From: Bacteroidota bacterium | Lineage (GTDB): Bacteria; Bacteroidota; Bacteroidia; Bacteroidales; JACABE01 | NCBI GenBank assembly: GCA_026391675.1 | Contig: JAPLDQ010000007.1 | Location: forward strand, 1 to 48,373 | DNA length: 48,373 bases | Direction: 5' to 3' | In this document: positions 36,831 through 45,263 of the stretch, piece by piece | How positions within the stretch are numbered: position 1 is the first letter of the stretch | Layout: each line of letters opens with the position of its first letter | Translations under genes and position numbers: made by a program | The notes under the pieces: model-generated | Database searches by the model: none | What the model saw: only the letters and a program-made list of their open reading frames with translations | What the model was told of the DNA's origin: nothing

Positions 36831-38960
36831 TTATTTCTTCATTGATAATTGTATTCTTTTCCTTTCTTTATCCACTTCAAGTACTTTAACTTCTACTTTT
36901 TGGTTTAATTTAACGACTTCATTGGGATCCCGGATAAAGCGGTCAGCCATCTGACTCAGGTGCACCAGTCCATCCTGGTGAACACCAATATCTATAAACG
37001 CACCAAATGCAGTAATGTTTGTTACAATGCCCGGAAGTATCATCCCCGGTATTAAATCATTCATAGAATTTACATTTCTGTCAAATTCAAAATAATCAAA
37101 TTTGGTACGAGGATCTCTGCCCGGTTTTTCCAGTTCTTTTAATATATCAGTAATGGTAGGTAAACCGAAGTTCCCACTTACAAAAGCTGCTGGCTGAATT
37201 TTTTCACGCAATTCCTTGTTTTCAATCAGGTCTTTAATATCAGCATTCAACGATGCAGCCATTTTCTTTGCAATTTCGTAGCTTTCGGGATGAACAGCAC
37301 TATTGTCAAGTGGATTTTTTGCATCCCGGATTCTTAAGAAACCTGCTGCTTGCTCAAAAGCCTTATCTCCAAAACGTGCCACCTTTTTTAAGGCTGCCCT
37401 TGAAACAAAAGGACCATTTTCTTCACGATAATCCACTATGTTTTTAGCCAATGAACTACCTACACCCGAAACATAAGTAAGTAATTGTTTACTTGCCGTA
37501 TTAACTTCAACGCCGACATTGTTTACACAACTTATAACCACATCTTCCAGGCTTTTCTGCAAGGCATTCTGATTTACATCATGCTGATATTGTCCAACCC
37601 CAATTGCTTTGGGATCTATTTTTACCAGTTCAGCCAATGGGTCAGTAAGGCGCCTGCCGATAGAAACAGCTCCTCTGACGGTAACATCATAATCAGGGAA
37701 TTCTTCACGTGCAACTGCCGACGCTGAATATACCGAAGCGCCACTTTCATTTACCATGATGGCAACAATTTCTTTTGAGAAAGGAATTCTGCGGACCAGA
37801 TTTTCTGTTTCTCTCCCGGCAGTTCCGTTTCCTATGGCAATTGCTTCAATTTTATAGGCACTAACCAGTGATTGAATTTTACTGACAGCCAGTTTTACAT
37901 CGTTTTGTGGCGGATGAGGATAAATGGTTTCGTTATGCAGTAATTTCCCCTGTTTATCCAGACAAACCACCTTACAGCCTGTTCTGAAACCCGGATCAAT
38001 AGCCAATACCGTCTTCTGCCCTAAGGGTGATGCCATCAATAACTGGCGTAGGTTTTCTGCAAAAACACGTATGGCCTCAGCATCAGCTTTTTCCTTGGCT
38101 ATATTGCGTAATTCTGTTTCCATAGATGCACTGAGCAGTCGTTTGTAACTGTCTTTTACAGCTATTTCAACCTGTTCAGCACTATCATTATCGGCCTTAA
38201 CAAAAATTCTATTCAGAATTTCCAGTGCTTTTTCTTCATCAGGAGCAATATTAATCTTTAAAAATCCTTCGTTTTCGCCTCTGATCATTGCCAAAACACG
38301 GTGGGAAGGTGCTTTCATCAGATTTTCTTCCCATTCATAGTAATTTTCATACTTAATGCCATCGCTTTCTTTTCCTTTGGCAATTTTAGAAGTAATAACA
38401 GCTTCTCTGACAAACAAATTACGGATACGTTCACGGGCAGTTTTACTCTCGTTAACCCATTCGGCAATAATATCTCTTGCACCGGCCAATGCTTCTTCAA
38501 CTGTATTAACACCAAGTTCTGTATTTACAAATTTGCCGGCTCTTTCTTCAATATTGATGATATTCTGAACCATCAGGATTTTAGCCAATGGTTCCAGTCC
38601 TTTGTCGATAGCAATGGTAGCTCTGGTTTTACGTTTGGGGCGGTAAGGCAGGTAAATATCTTCCAATTCGGACATGGTAATGGCCTGATTGATTTGTCTG
38701 AGCAAATCATCGGTCATTTTATCCTGTTCAATGATTGAAGCAATAATGGCTTCGCGGCGTTTATCCAGTTCACGCAACTGGGCAACCCTGTCGCGCACCT
38801 GTGCTACCTGAACTTCATCCAGACTGCCTGTCATTTCCTTACGGTAACGTGATATAAACGGAACTGTAGCACCGCTGTCCAATAATTCGAGGGTTTTCTC
38901 AACCTGCCATGCTGCCACATTCATTTCAGCAGCTAGTATTGCTATATAATTATTTGCCAT
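36831..38960 (-). CDS. tex: Tex family transcription accessory protein
   Basis: 709 aa, usual length. N-terminal Tex helical part with ATVPFISRYRKEMTG and LEDIYLPYRPKRKT; YqgF RNase H-like domain (AIDPGFRTGCKVVCLD) in the middle; a helix-hairpin-helix segment (QLLTYVSGVGSSLAKNIVDY); and a C-terminal S1 RNA-binding domain (PGMILPGIVTNITAFGAFID). It is a conserved nucleic-acid-binding protein linked to transcription and RNA handling. A reverse-strand TATCTTTG box at 38981–38988 is a candidate -7 element. Confidence 0.95.
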   Translation of the reverse strand: MANNYIAILAAEMNVAAWQVEKTLELLDSGATVPFISRYRKEMTGSLDEVQVAQVRDRVAQLRELDKRREAIIASIIEQDKMTDDLLRQINQAITMSELEDIYLPYRPKRKTRATIAIDKGLEPLAKILMVQNIINIEERAGKFVNTELGVNTVEEALAGARDIIAEWVNESKTARERIRNLFVREAVITSKIAKGKESDGIKYENYYEWEENLMKAPSHRVLAMIRGENEGFLKINIAPDEEKALEILNRIFVKADNDSAEQVEIAVKDSYKRLLSASMETELRNIAKEKADAEAIRVFAENLRQLLMASPLGQKTVLAIDPGFRTGCKVVCLDKQGKLLHNETIYPHPPQNDVKLAVSKIQSLVSAYKIEAIAIGNGTAGRETENLVRRIPFSKEIVAIMVNESGASVYSASAVAREEFPDYDVTVRGAVSIGRRLTDPLAELVKIDPKAIGVGQYQHDVNQNALQKSLEDVVISCVNNVGVEVNTASKQLLTYVSGVGSSLAKNIVDYREENGPFVSRAALKKVARFGDKAFEQAAGFLRIRDAKNPLDNSAVHPESYEIAKKMAASLNADIKDLIENKELREKIQPAAFVSGNFGLPTITDILKELEKPGRDPRTKFDYFEFDRNVNSMNDLIPGMILPGIVTNITAFGAFIDIGVHQDGLVHLSQMADRFIRDPNEVVKLNQKVEVKVLEVDKERKRIQLSMKK

Positions 38961-39069
38961 ACTTCATTTTTTTAGAAATGCAAAGATAAGAGAAAATTGG
39001 ATTTGGTGGTTTTGGATTTGGTTAATTGGTGAATTGGCGATTTATGGCATTTGACAATTTTATTAGTGT

Positions 39070-39262
39070 GGAGAGTATCCGCATCACGCGTTTGTTATTT
39101 TTGTGCTGTCGGGGAGGAACCGCTTCGAGCGCATGCTATTTTCATGCTATCGGAGAGTATCCGCATCATGCGTTTGTTATATTTATGCTGTCATGGAGGA
39201 ACTGCATCGTGCGGAAGTTATTTTCATGCTATCGGGGAGAATCCGCATCAGGCGGTGAGAAT
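39070..39262. repeat. Five tandem copies of a ~41-bp unit
   Basis: Units begin near 39070, 39112, 39152, 39194 and 39236 and read roughly GAGAGTATCCGCATCATGCG followed by TTTGTTATTTTCATGCTATCG. Alternate copies resemble each other more (first, third and fifth share GAGAGTATCCGCATCA; second and fourth share GGAGGAAC), so the larger period is about 82 bp. Each has a small CGC-nnnn-GCG inverted pair. No stable coding frame. Confidence 0.8.
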
Positions 39263-39300
39263 TTTCCTAAATGCATATAATGAATTTGGTGGTTTAATGT

Positions 39301-39370
39301 TAATGACCTAAGGACAATATAATGAATATATTTGCTTTCTCTATTGATATTAATGCCCTAAGGGCAAATA
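39301..39370 (+). repeat. REP-like composite element, copy 1
   Basis: Two short palindromes, TGACCTAAGGACA and TGCCCTAAGGGCA, are joined by about 35 bases with TTTGCTTTCTC. A near copy occurs at 39685 and an inverted one at 39505. Confidence 0.75.
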
Positions 39371-39504
39371 ACTATTTCTATACACTGTTTGAGTAAATGA
39401 ATCCATTGAAAAACTTCGTATCAAATAAGTTAACATAAAGTGATTATTCTAGTAATATGAATGCTCAAATGGAATGTTGCCCTTGCTGTATTTTGTTGCT
39501 TTAA

Positions 39505-39575
39505 ATTGCCCGTAGGGCATAAATATTAATAGAATAGATGTTAGGATTGATAAATTATTGTCCGTAGGACATTAA
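39505..39575 (-). repeat. REP-like composite element, copy 2, inverted
   Basis: The palindromes TGCCCGTAGGGCA and TGTCCGTAGGACA lie in the opposite orientation to copies 1 and 3, separated by about 36 bases. Confidence 0.75.
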
Positions 39576-39684
39576 CAAAATATGCTTAAAATTTAGAATA
39601 GCTGATAATGAAATATTTCGATTTGTTGATTTGGATTTTTATTAATATATTTTAGCTGTTAGGATATTTGTAAAATGTTTAATA

Positions 39685-39755
39685 TTAATGTCCTACGGAC
39701 AATATGATGATTATTTTTGCTTTCTCCATTGATATTAATGCCCTACGGGCAAATG
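39685..39755 (+). repeat. REP-like composite element, copy 3
   Basis: TGTCCTACGGACA and TGCCCTACGGGCA flank a spacer holding TTTTGCTTTCTCCATTGATA, closely similar to the spacer of copy 1. Apart from these repeats the 38961–39832 gap has no gene or RNA that I can support. Confidence 0.8.
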
Positions 39756-39832
39756 CAATTCAAAATTATGCTGAATCGGAGAAAACATCGTCCTCAAAGG
39801 CATGATTAGCTTTTTACTTTATAAACTAAAAA

Positions 39833-42103
39833 CTAGTATTTATCACTAAAATCAAACTGATGTTCTTCGTTTTTGATTTCCTGCTTGAATTTCTGACAAT
39901 CAGTTCTTTCTGATAAGTCAACAGCGGGTTTTTCGAAACTGCTTTTGGGGATTTTTAATGATTTATCATCCCAGACTTTCTTCATATATAAAGCCCAGAT
40001 GGGTAAGGCCATATTGGCTCCCTGGCCTAATGTAATGCTACGGAAGTGTATGGAACGAACTTCACCGCCAACCCAAACGCCGGTGGTTAAACTGGGTGTT
40101 ACACCCATAAACCATCCGTCAGAATTATTCTGTGTAGTTCCGGTTTTGCCGGCAATAGGGGCATCCAGACCAAATTTATAACGAAGACGGGCTCCGGTAC
40201 CACTTTCAACAACACCTTTCATTAATTCAATCATCAGATAAGCCGTTACATCACTCATGGCTTCCTGTTGTTTGGGAATGAAATTTTCCAAAACGTTGCC
40301 ATTTTTATCTTCGATACGGGTAATGAAAATAGGTTCTACAAATACACCTTTATTTGCATACGTACTCATAGCTCCTGTCATTTCATATACCGATAAGTCA
40401 GGTGTTCCCAGACAGATAGCCGGTACTGCATCAATCGGACTGCTAACGCCCATTTTTCTGGCCATATTAATTACAGCAGCAGGGGAGAAGCGTTTCATCA
40501 GATAAGCAGAAATATTATTAATAGAATTTGCCAGGGCCCATTTTAAGGTAACCATTTCGCCTTCGCGTTTATCATCAGCATTCTGTGGTGTCCAGGTTTC
40601 ACCGTTACCCATATCAAAGGTTACCGGTAGATTTGGTATTTCTGTACAGGGCGAAAATTCACCTTCCTGCATGGCCAAAGTATAAACAAAAGGTTTAAAT
40701 GTTGAACCTACTTGTCTTCTGTTAACTTTAACATTGTCGAACTGGAAATATTTATAGTTAATACCACCTACATAAGCTCTTACATAACCGGTTTGCGGTT
40801 CCATCGACATCAGTCCGGTGTGAAGAAACCATTTGTAATACTTTAAAGAATCCCATGGTGTCATTACAGTATCCCTTTCACCCTGCCAGGTGAAAAGGCG
40901 CATTGCAACTTTTGTATTAAACTCTTTTTTTATTTCCTCATCGCTGGCACCGGCTTCTTTAAGATGGCGGTAGCGGTCAGAATTCTTCATGGCTGAGGTA
41001 TAGTTGGCTTCAATTTCTTCAGGTGTTAATTGCGAAAATGGAGCATTCTTCATTCCTTTCCAGTGTTTATAAAATGCAGGCTGTAAGTCTTTTCCCAGAT
41101 GTTCGGCAACAGCTTCTTCAGCATATTTTTGCATTTTATAATTGATGGTAGTATAAATTTTTAAGCCATCTTTATACAAATTATAATTTGTTCCGTCTGC
41201 TTTTTTGTGTCTGGTGCACCATTCATTTAGGTACTGGCGTAAATATTCCCTGAAATAAGTTCCATATCCGGCACTATGATCCTGTATAGTATATCTTGAC
41301 ATATCCAATTTCAACACCCTAAGTGAATCATATTGTTCCTGAGTGATAAATTTGTATTTACGCATCTGATTTAAAACAACCTCACGGCGTTTCATGGCAT
41401 TTTCAGGATTTCTGATAGGACTGTAATAGCTTGGTGCTTTTAAAATACCTACCATTAATGCGGCTTCTTCAGTTTTTAATGAGTCGGGTGATTTATTGAA
41501 ATAAGTTCTTGCAGCTGTTTTTATCCCAAATGAATTGCTTCCGAAATCGACGGTATTAAAATACATGGCAATAATTTCCTCTTTGGTATAATTGCGCTCC
41601 AGTTTTGCTGCCACTATCCATTCTTTAAACTTTGTAAATATCATAAAAAGTTTAAACTGATTTTTATTCCTGGGAAAAAGATTTTTAGCCAGCTGTTGGG
41701 TAATTGTGCTTCCGCCACCTGAACTTCTCTGTCGACCAATGATGGTTTTACCTAAAACCCTGAGTACAGAGCGCATGTCAACACCGGAATGTTCTTCGAA
41801 ACGTGCATCTTCAGTCGCAATCAGAGCATTAATAAGTGCAGGGGATAAGTCGCTGTAATGGCAATTACTGCGATTTTCAATATAATATTTTCCCAATACC
41901 TGCTGGTCGGCAGTAATAATTTCGGAAGCCAGATTACTTTTTGGATTTTCCAGTTCTTCAAAAGAAGGCATAAATCCCAGCCATCCCAATGACAGCAAAA
42001 TAAACAATAGTGTAATAAATGCAAAGGCAGCAGCTACAAAAATCCAGAATCGTTTAACATAGAACTTAGTATTACCGGAATTTCCTTTTGTTTTATTAGG
42101 CAT
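39833..42103 (-). CDS. Penicillin-binding protein 1A (glycosyltransferase/transpeptidase)
   Basis: 756 aa. A short cytoplasmic tail, one TM helix (about 19–41) and a GT51 domain with Glu98 in ATEDARFEEHSGVD and GGGSTITQQLAKNL (about 129–142). The transpeptidase domain carries GSTFKPFVY (active Ser about 467), the SIN motif in LANSINNIS, and GKTGTTQNNSDGWF near 650. It polymerises and crosslinks peptidoglycan. 10 bp after gldH; part of the Bacteroidota cluster with gldH, ricT and holB. Confidence 0.95.
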   Translation of the reverse strand: MPNKTKGNSGNTKFYVKRFWIFVAAAFAFITLLFILLSLGWLGFMPSFEELENPKSNLASEIITADQQVLGKYYIENRSNCHYSDLSPALINALIATEDARFEEHSGVDMRSVLRVLGKTIIGRQRSSGGGSTITQQLAKNLFPRNKNQFKLFMIFTKFKEWIVAAKLERNYTKEEIIAMYFNTVDFGSNSFGIKTAARTYFNKSPDSLKTEEAALMVGILKAPSYYSPIRNPENAMKRREVVLNQMRKYKFITQEQYDSLRVLKLDMSRYTIQDHSAGYGTYFREYLRQYLNEWCTRHKKADGTNYNLYKDGLKIYTTINYKMQKYAEEAVAEHLGKDLQPAFYKHWKGMKNAPFSQLTPEEIEANYTSAMKNSDRYRHLKEAGASDEEIKKEFNTKVAMRLFTWQGERDTVMTPWDSLKYYKWFLHTGLMSMEPQTGYVRAYVGGINYKYFQFDNVKVNRRQVGSTFKPFVYTLAMQEGEFSPCTEIPNLPVTFDMGNGETWTPQNADDKREGEMVTLKWALANSINNISAYLMKRFSPAAVINMARKMGVSSPIDAVPAICLGTPDLSVYEMTGAMSTYANKGVFVEPIFITRIEDKNGNVLENFIPKQQEAMSDVTAYLMIELMKGVVESGTGARLRYKFGLDAPIAGKTGTTQNNSDGWFMGVTPSLTTGVWVGGEVRSIHFRSITLGQGANMALPIWALYMKKVWDDKSLKIPKSSFEKPAVDLSERTDCQKFKQEIKNEEHQFDFSDKY

Positions 42104-42113
42104 GGCAATAATT

Positions 42114-42602
42114 TTATTTTGTATTATTTTTTTCTATTCTTAAACCTATGGATTTAATCCCCGAAACTGTTTCTACACGCATAGCATGTTCAATTTCAAA
42201 TTGATAACTGCCTTTCATCGGAAATATTGCATGTTGTTTTAACAAAATTTTACTGTCTTTAATTTTCCCGTTTCCTTTTCCCAGCCATTTGCCTTCAAAA
42301 TCAGTAATTATACATTCAAGGGTATCAATTGCTTTTTGTCCGTTAGGAAATGTAGTTTTAATAAAAAGGAAAAAATTACTGTTTTTATAATCTGTTGTAT
42401 TTCTTACGTTTATATAAAAATTATAGGATGATATCGTATCATCAACCAGAACTTCAGTTTTAAATTTATCTTTCACATTCCAGGCGGTTTCACTCACATC
42501 CATGCTTTTGTCAATTAATGGTGGTTTACCGCATGAGATAGTGATAACTATAACTAAGGTTATTATTAGAAAATTAATAATTTTATGATAATTTAATTGC
42601 AT
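42114..42602 (-). CDS. gldH: Gliding motility lipoprotein GldH
   Basis: 162 aa. Signal peptide with lipobox ITISCGKP, so a lipoprotein. The body contains YNFYINVRNTTDYKNSNFFL, FPNGQKAIDTLEC and a final GIKSIGLRIE strand, the usual GldH pattern. GldH is needed for gliding in Flavobacterium and belongs to the set associated with the T9SS. Its position between ricT and PBP1A is conserved in Bacteroidota. This supports that the host has a T9SS for the sorting-domain proteins in the window. Confidence 0.88.
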   Translation of the reverse strand: MQLNYHKIINFLIITLVIVITISCGKPPLIDKSMDVSETAWNVKDKFKTEVLVDDTISSYNFYINVRNTTDYKNSNFFLFIKTTFPNGQKAIDTLECIITDFEGKWLGKGNGKIKDSKILLKQHAIFPMKGSYQFEIEHAMRVETVSGIKSIGLRIEKNNTK

Positions 42603-42640
42603 TGTCCAACAGTTTATAAAGTTAAAGGTAACTTAACAGA

Positions 42641-43750
42641 TTAATCAAATCTGGTTAAATCATCCTGACCGATAAAGTTTTCGAAATCTTTTTTAGTTTC
42701 TTTTTTGATAGTGTAATCGTCTAAACTGCTGACTTTTTCACCTTTTTTATTTTTTTCCAGAATTTCTTTCACTTTATCCAGCGGGATTTCATAAAAGTTA
42801 CTGTAATCATTGGCGTAAGTATACCATATTGTTCTTTTGTAAACATCCAGTTTATTAAAAACGCCTTCTCCTTTAGCCGTTTTAAGCGGTATATCGGTAG
42901 AAGGAAATTCTTTTAAAGCATCTACATAAGAATCATTTTCAAAGTTCAGACAGCACTTCAGTTTACTGCACTGGCCGGCGAGTTTCTGAGGATTCATAGA
43001 TAACTGCTGAACACGCGCAGCATTAGTACTTACTGATTTAAATGTTGTAAGCCAGGATGAGCAGCACAATTCCCTGCCACAAACGCCTATTCCTCCTAAT
43101 CTGCTGGCTTCCTGACGAACTCCGATTTGTCGCATTTCGATCCTGACTTTGAATTCTTCAGCCAATATTTTAATCAATGTTCTGAAATCTACTCTGTCTT
43201 CAGCTGTATAGTAGAAAATAGCTTTTGTATTATCTCCTTGGTATTCAACATCGTTAAGCTTTAAGTTCAGGTTTTGTTCAGAAGCTATTTTCTTGGCTTT
43301 TGCCATTGTTTTTTCTTCATTTTCAACAGCCAGAACCCATTTTTCTATATCAGTAACTTTTGCTTTACGATAGACTTTTTTTAAACTATCAATATCAGGA
43401 TTGACATTCTTTTTCAGCATTTGAAGCCGGGTAACTTCACCGGTAAGTGCTACAATACCAATATCATGTCCGGGAACGCCTTCAACAGCAACTATATCTC
43501 CTTCATTGTATTCAGTGTTATCACTAATCTTGAAAAATTCTTTTCTGCTGTTTTTAAATCTTACCTCAATGCAATCAAATGCTTTATAAGATTGGGGTTG
43601 TTCAATGTTTTTAAGCCAGTTATAAGAATCCAGTTTGCTGCATCTGTGTGAAGTGTTAACATTGCAACCATCTGTATCCTTCATTGGGTTACAACAGCCT
43701 CTGGTCATAAAACTGTCGTTATTTATATCGTTGTTTTTTATTTCTTCCAT
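42641..43750 (-). CDS. ricT: PSP1-domain protein RicT (YaaT)
   Basis: 369 aa. The PSP1 domain is in the middle to C-terminal part (FRTLIKILAEEFKVRIEMRQIG, then the REASRLGGIGVCGRELCCSSW motif and CSKLKCCLNFE). RicT proteins work with RicA/RicF in RNase Y-linked RNA processing in Bacillus; the role in Bacteroidota is less clear. It is unusually Cys-rich: CCNPMKDTDGCN near the N-terminus plus the two CC motifs, fitting Fe-S cluster binding. Candidate -7 box TAACTTTG on the reverse strand at 43772–43779. Confidence 0.88.
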   Translation of the reverse strand: MEEIKNNDINNDSFMTRGCCNPMKDTDGCNVNTSHRCSKLDSYNWLKNIEQPQSYKAFDCIEVRFKNSRKEFFKISDNTEYNEGDIVAVEGVPGHDIGIVALTGEVTRLQMLKKNVNPDIDSLKKVYRKAKVTDIEKWVLAVENEEKTMAKAKKIASEQNLNLKLNDVEYQGDNTKAIFYYTAEDRVDFRTLIKILAEEFKVRIEMRQIGVRQEASRLGGIGVCGRELCCSSWLTTFKSVSTNAARVQQLSMNPQKLAGQCSKLKCCLNFENDSYVDALKEFPSTDIPLKTAKGEGVFNKLDVYKRTIWYTYANDYSNFYEIPLDKVKEILEKNKKGEKVSSLDDYTIKKETKKDFENFIGQDDLTRFD

Positions 43751-43833
43751 TTTCTAAAAATAATTAATCTACAAAGTTAGCATTTTTAGGTTTATGCTGA
43801 ACCGCTTTTTTATCTTAATCTGAAATCTGTTTT

Positions 43834-45027
43834 TTAATTTTGTCTGAGTAATTTGTGCATTTTTAAGGATAAATCCATAAATAAAATACTGGGATTAGCA
43901 TTTCTTTCAATATGAAAAATGGCTTTATTTAATTCATCAGAGACAGTTTCGATATTTTTAGCATTAATATATGTATAAAAGTTTTTAATAAATGCTGCTT
44001 CTTCAACTGATAATTTTACCAGATCGTTTTGGTTAAAATTAATAAGTATACTATACCTTGCAATTTTTAATGCATAGTTTAAAAAACTTTTTTGTTTTTC
44101 GCGTCCAATTTTAGCAATTACAGCTACCAATGATGTTATTCCTTCTAAAGGACCTGCTTTTGTATCGGAATCATTGGCAGAACCTTTAAAGCAACTTCGT
44201 AACCAGATGATTAAGAAATCAGTATTAAATTTTTCTTCATCAGTATTGTTGAGCAATTGTAAGGCTTCAGCATAATTTCCATCAGCATGGCTTGCAATTA
44301 AATGCGCTGTTTTTTCATCAATCCGGAATTTTTCACAGAGGTTTTCAAATATTTCTCTATCCTTGATTTTGGAAAGTTTAATCAACTGTGTCCTTGAAAT
44401 AATTGTAGGTAAAATCTGATCATGATTTTCTGAAACTAACAGGAATAAAGTTTTTTCAGGTGGTTCCTCTAATATCTTTAATATTTTAGGTGCTGCAGCA
44501 TGGTATAATTTTTCTACCATCCAGATTATCATTATTTTATATTCAGATTCATAGGTTTTAAAACTCAGTATGCGGTTTATCTCATTGCAGTCGCGTACAT
44601 TTATGCTTCCCTGTTTGTTTTCAATTCCTAATTTTTCAAACCATTCATTAAGATTGACATAATAATTGTTTTCGATTAAAAATTCCCGCCATTCCACAAT
44701 AAAGTTTTCGCTGTAATTTTTCGCTGTAATTTTTTTTGTAGTAGCATTAGGATAAACAAAATGTAAATCAGGGTGAGCTAATTTATTAAATTTCAGGCAT
44801 GAATGACATTTTCCACAGGCATCACCTATTAAACCCGAGGAATGATTTTCCCCATAATTTTGTTTGTCCACACAATTCAAATATCGGCTATATGCAATTG
44901 CCAGCGCAAGTTTGCCTGAACCTTCAGGTCCCAAAATAAGCTGAGCATGACTTACCCTGTTGTCGGCGACAGTTTGTATAAGTTTGTTAATAACGTCTTT
45001 ATGACCGATAATATCTTTAAAAAGCAT
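43834..45027 (-). CDS. holB: DNA polymerase III delta' subunit (HolB)
   Basis: 397 aa. AAA+ clamp-loader subunit: Walker A-like LGPEGSGKLAL near residue 34, a zinc-finger with CGKCHSC near 70 and an upstream Cys in YLNCVD, Walker B-like IMIIWMVEKL near 165, and KILEEPPEKTLFLLVSE with ISRTQ (SRC-like motif). The Cys of SRC is replaced by Thr. Part of the replisome clamp loader; the gene order holB–ricT–gldH–PBP1A is shared with other Bacteroidota. Confidence 0.9.
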   Translation of the reverse strand: MLFKDIIGHKDVINKLIQTVADNRVSHAQLILGPEGSGKLALAIAYSRYLNCVDKQNYGENHSSGLIGDACGKCHSCLKFNKLAHPDLHFVYPNATTKKITAKNYSENFIVEWREFLIENNYYVNLNEWFEKLGIENKQGSINVRDCNEINRILSFKTYESEYKIMIIWMVEKLYHAAAPKILKILEEPPEKTLFLLVSENHDQILPTIISRTQLIKLSKIKDREIFENLCEKFRIDEKTAHLIASHADGNYAEALQLLNNTDEEKFNTDFLIIWLRSCFKGSANDSDTKAGPLEGITSLVAVIAKIGREKQKSFLNYALKIARYSILINFNQNDLVKLSVEEAAFIKNFYTYINAKNIETVSDELNKAIFHIERNANPSILFMDLSLKMHKLLRQN

Positions 45028-45113
45028 GATTTTTCAGTGTAATTAAGGTAAATCCATGAATTGCGAAATTAATTTATTTTTCTAAATTAAAACTTATTCG
45101 CAACGTTAAAATT

Positions 45114-45142
45114 TTGATAAGTTAAAAATTTGATTAATTTTG
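45114..45142 (+). promoter_or_regulatory. Promoter of tRNA-Pro
   Basis: TTG at 45114–45116, 18 bp, then TAATTTTG at 45135–45142, eleven bases before the first base of the tRNA. It fits the Bacteroidota consensus with a slightly short spacer. Confidence 0.55.
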
Positions 45143-45152
45143 CATTCCAGTT

Positions 45153-45226
45153 CGGGGAGTAGCGCAGTTGGCTAGCGTACTTGTCTGGGGGGCAAGAGGT
45201 CGTGAGTTCGAGTCTCATCTCTCCGA
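45153..45226 (+). tRNA. tRNA-Pro (anticodon GGG)
   Basis: A 74-base cloverleaf: acceptor CGGGGAG with CTCTCCG and discriminator A; D arm GCGC..GCGT; anticodon stem CTTGT/GCAAG with loop CTGGGGG, giving anticodon GGG; T arm GTGAG-TTCGAGT-CTCAT. CCA is not encoded. The tRNA lies between the holB 5' end and the convergent lepA. Confidence 0.95.
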
Positions 45227-45227
45227 C

Positions 45228-45259
45228 AAAAAAGCAGCATCTTTTGGGTGCTGCTTTTT
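45228..45259. terminator. Bidirectional terminator (tRNA-Pro / lepA)
   Basis: AAAAAGCAGCA pairs with TGCTGCTTTTT around TCTTTTGGG. It follows the tRNA closely and precedes the lepA stop codon (45264) on the opposite strand, so it can serve both. Confidence 0.8.
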
Positions 45260-45263
45260 ATTT

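Noticed and set aside
39070-39262. Possible CRISPR array
   Set aside because: The repeats are adjacent, with no unique spacers, and units differ by substitutions.
39026-39311. Two overlapping forward open frames (about 84–86 codons) over the tandem repeats
   Set aside because: They follow the repeat units, have no recognised motif, carry many Cys/His/Arg by composition, and the two frames overlap; they are explained by the repeat.
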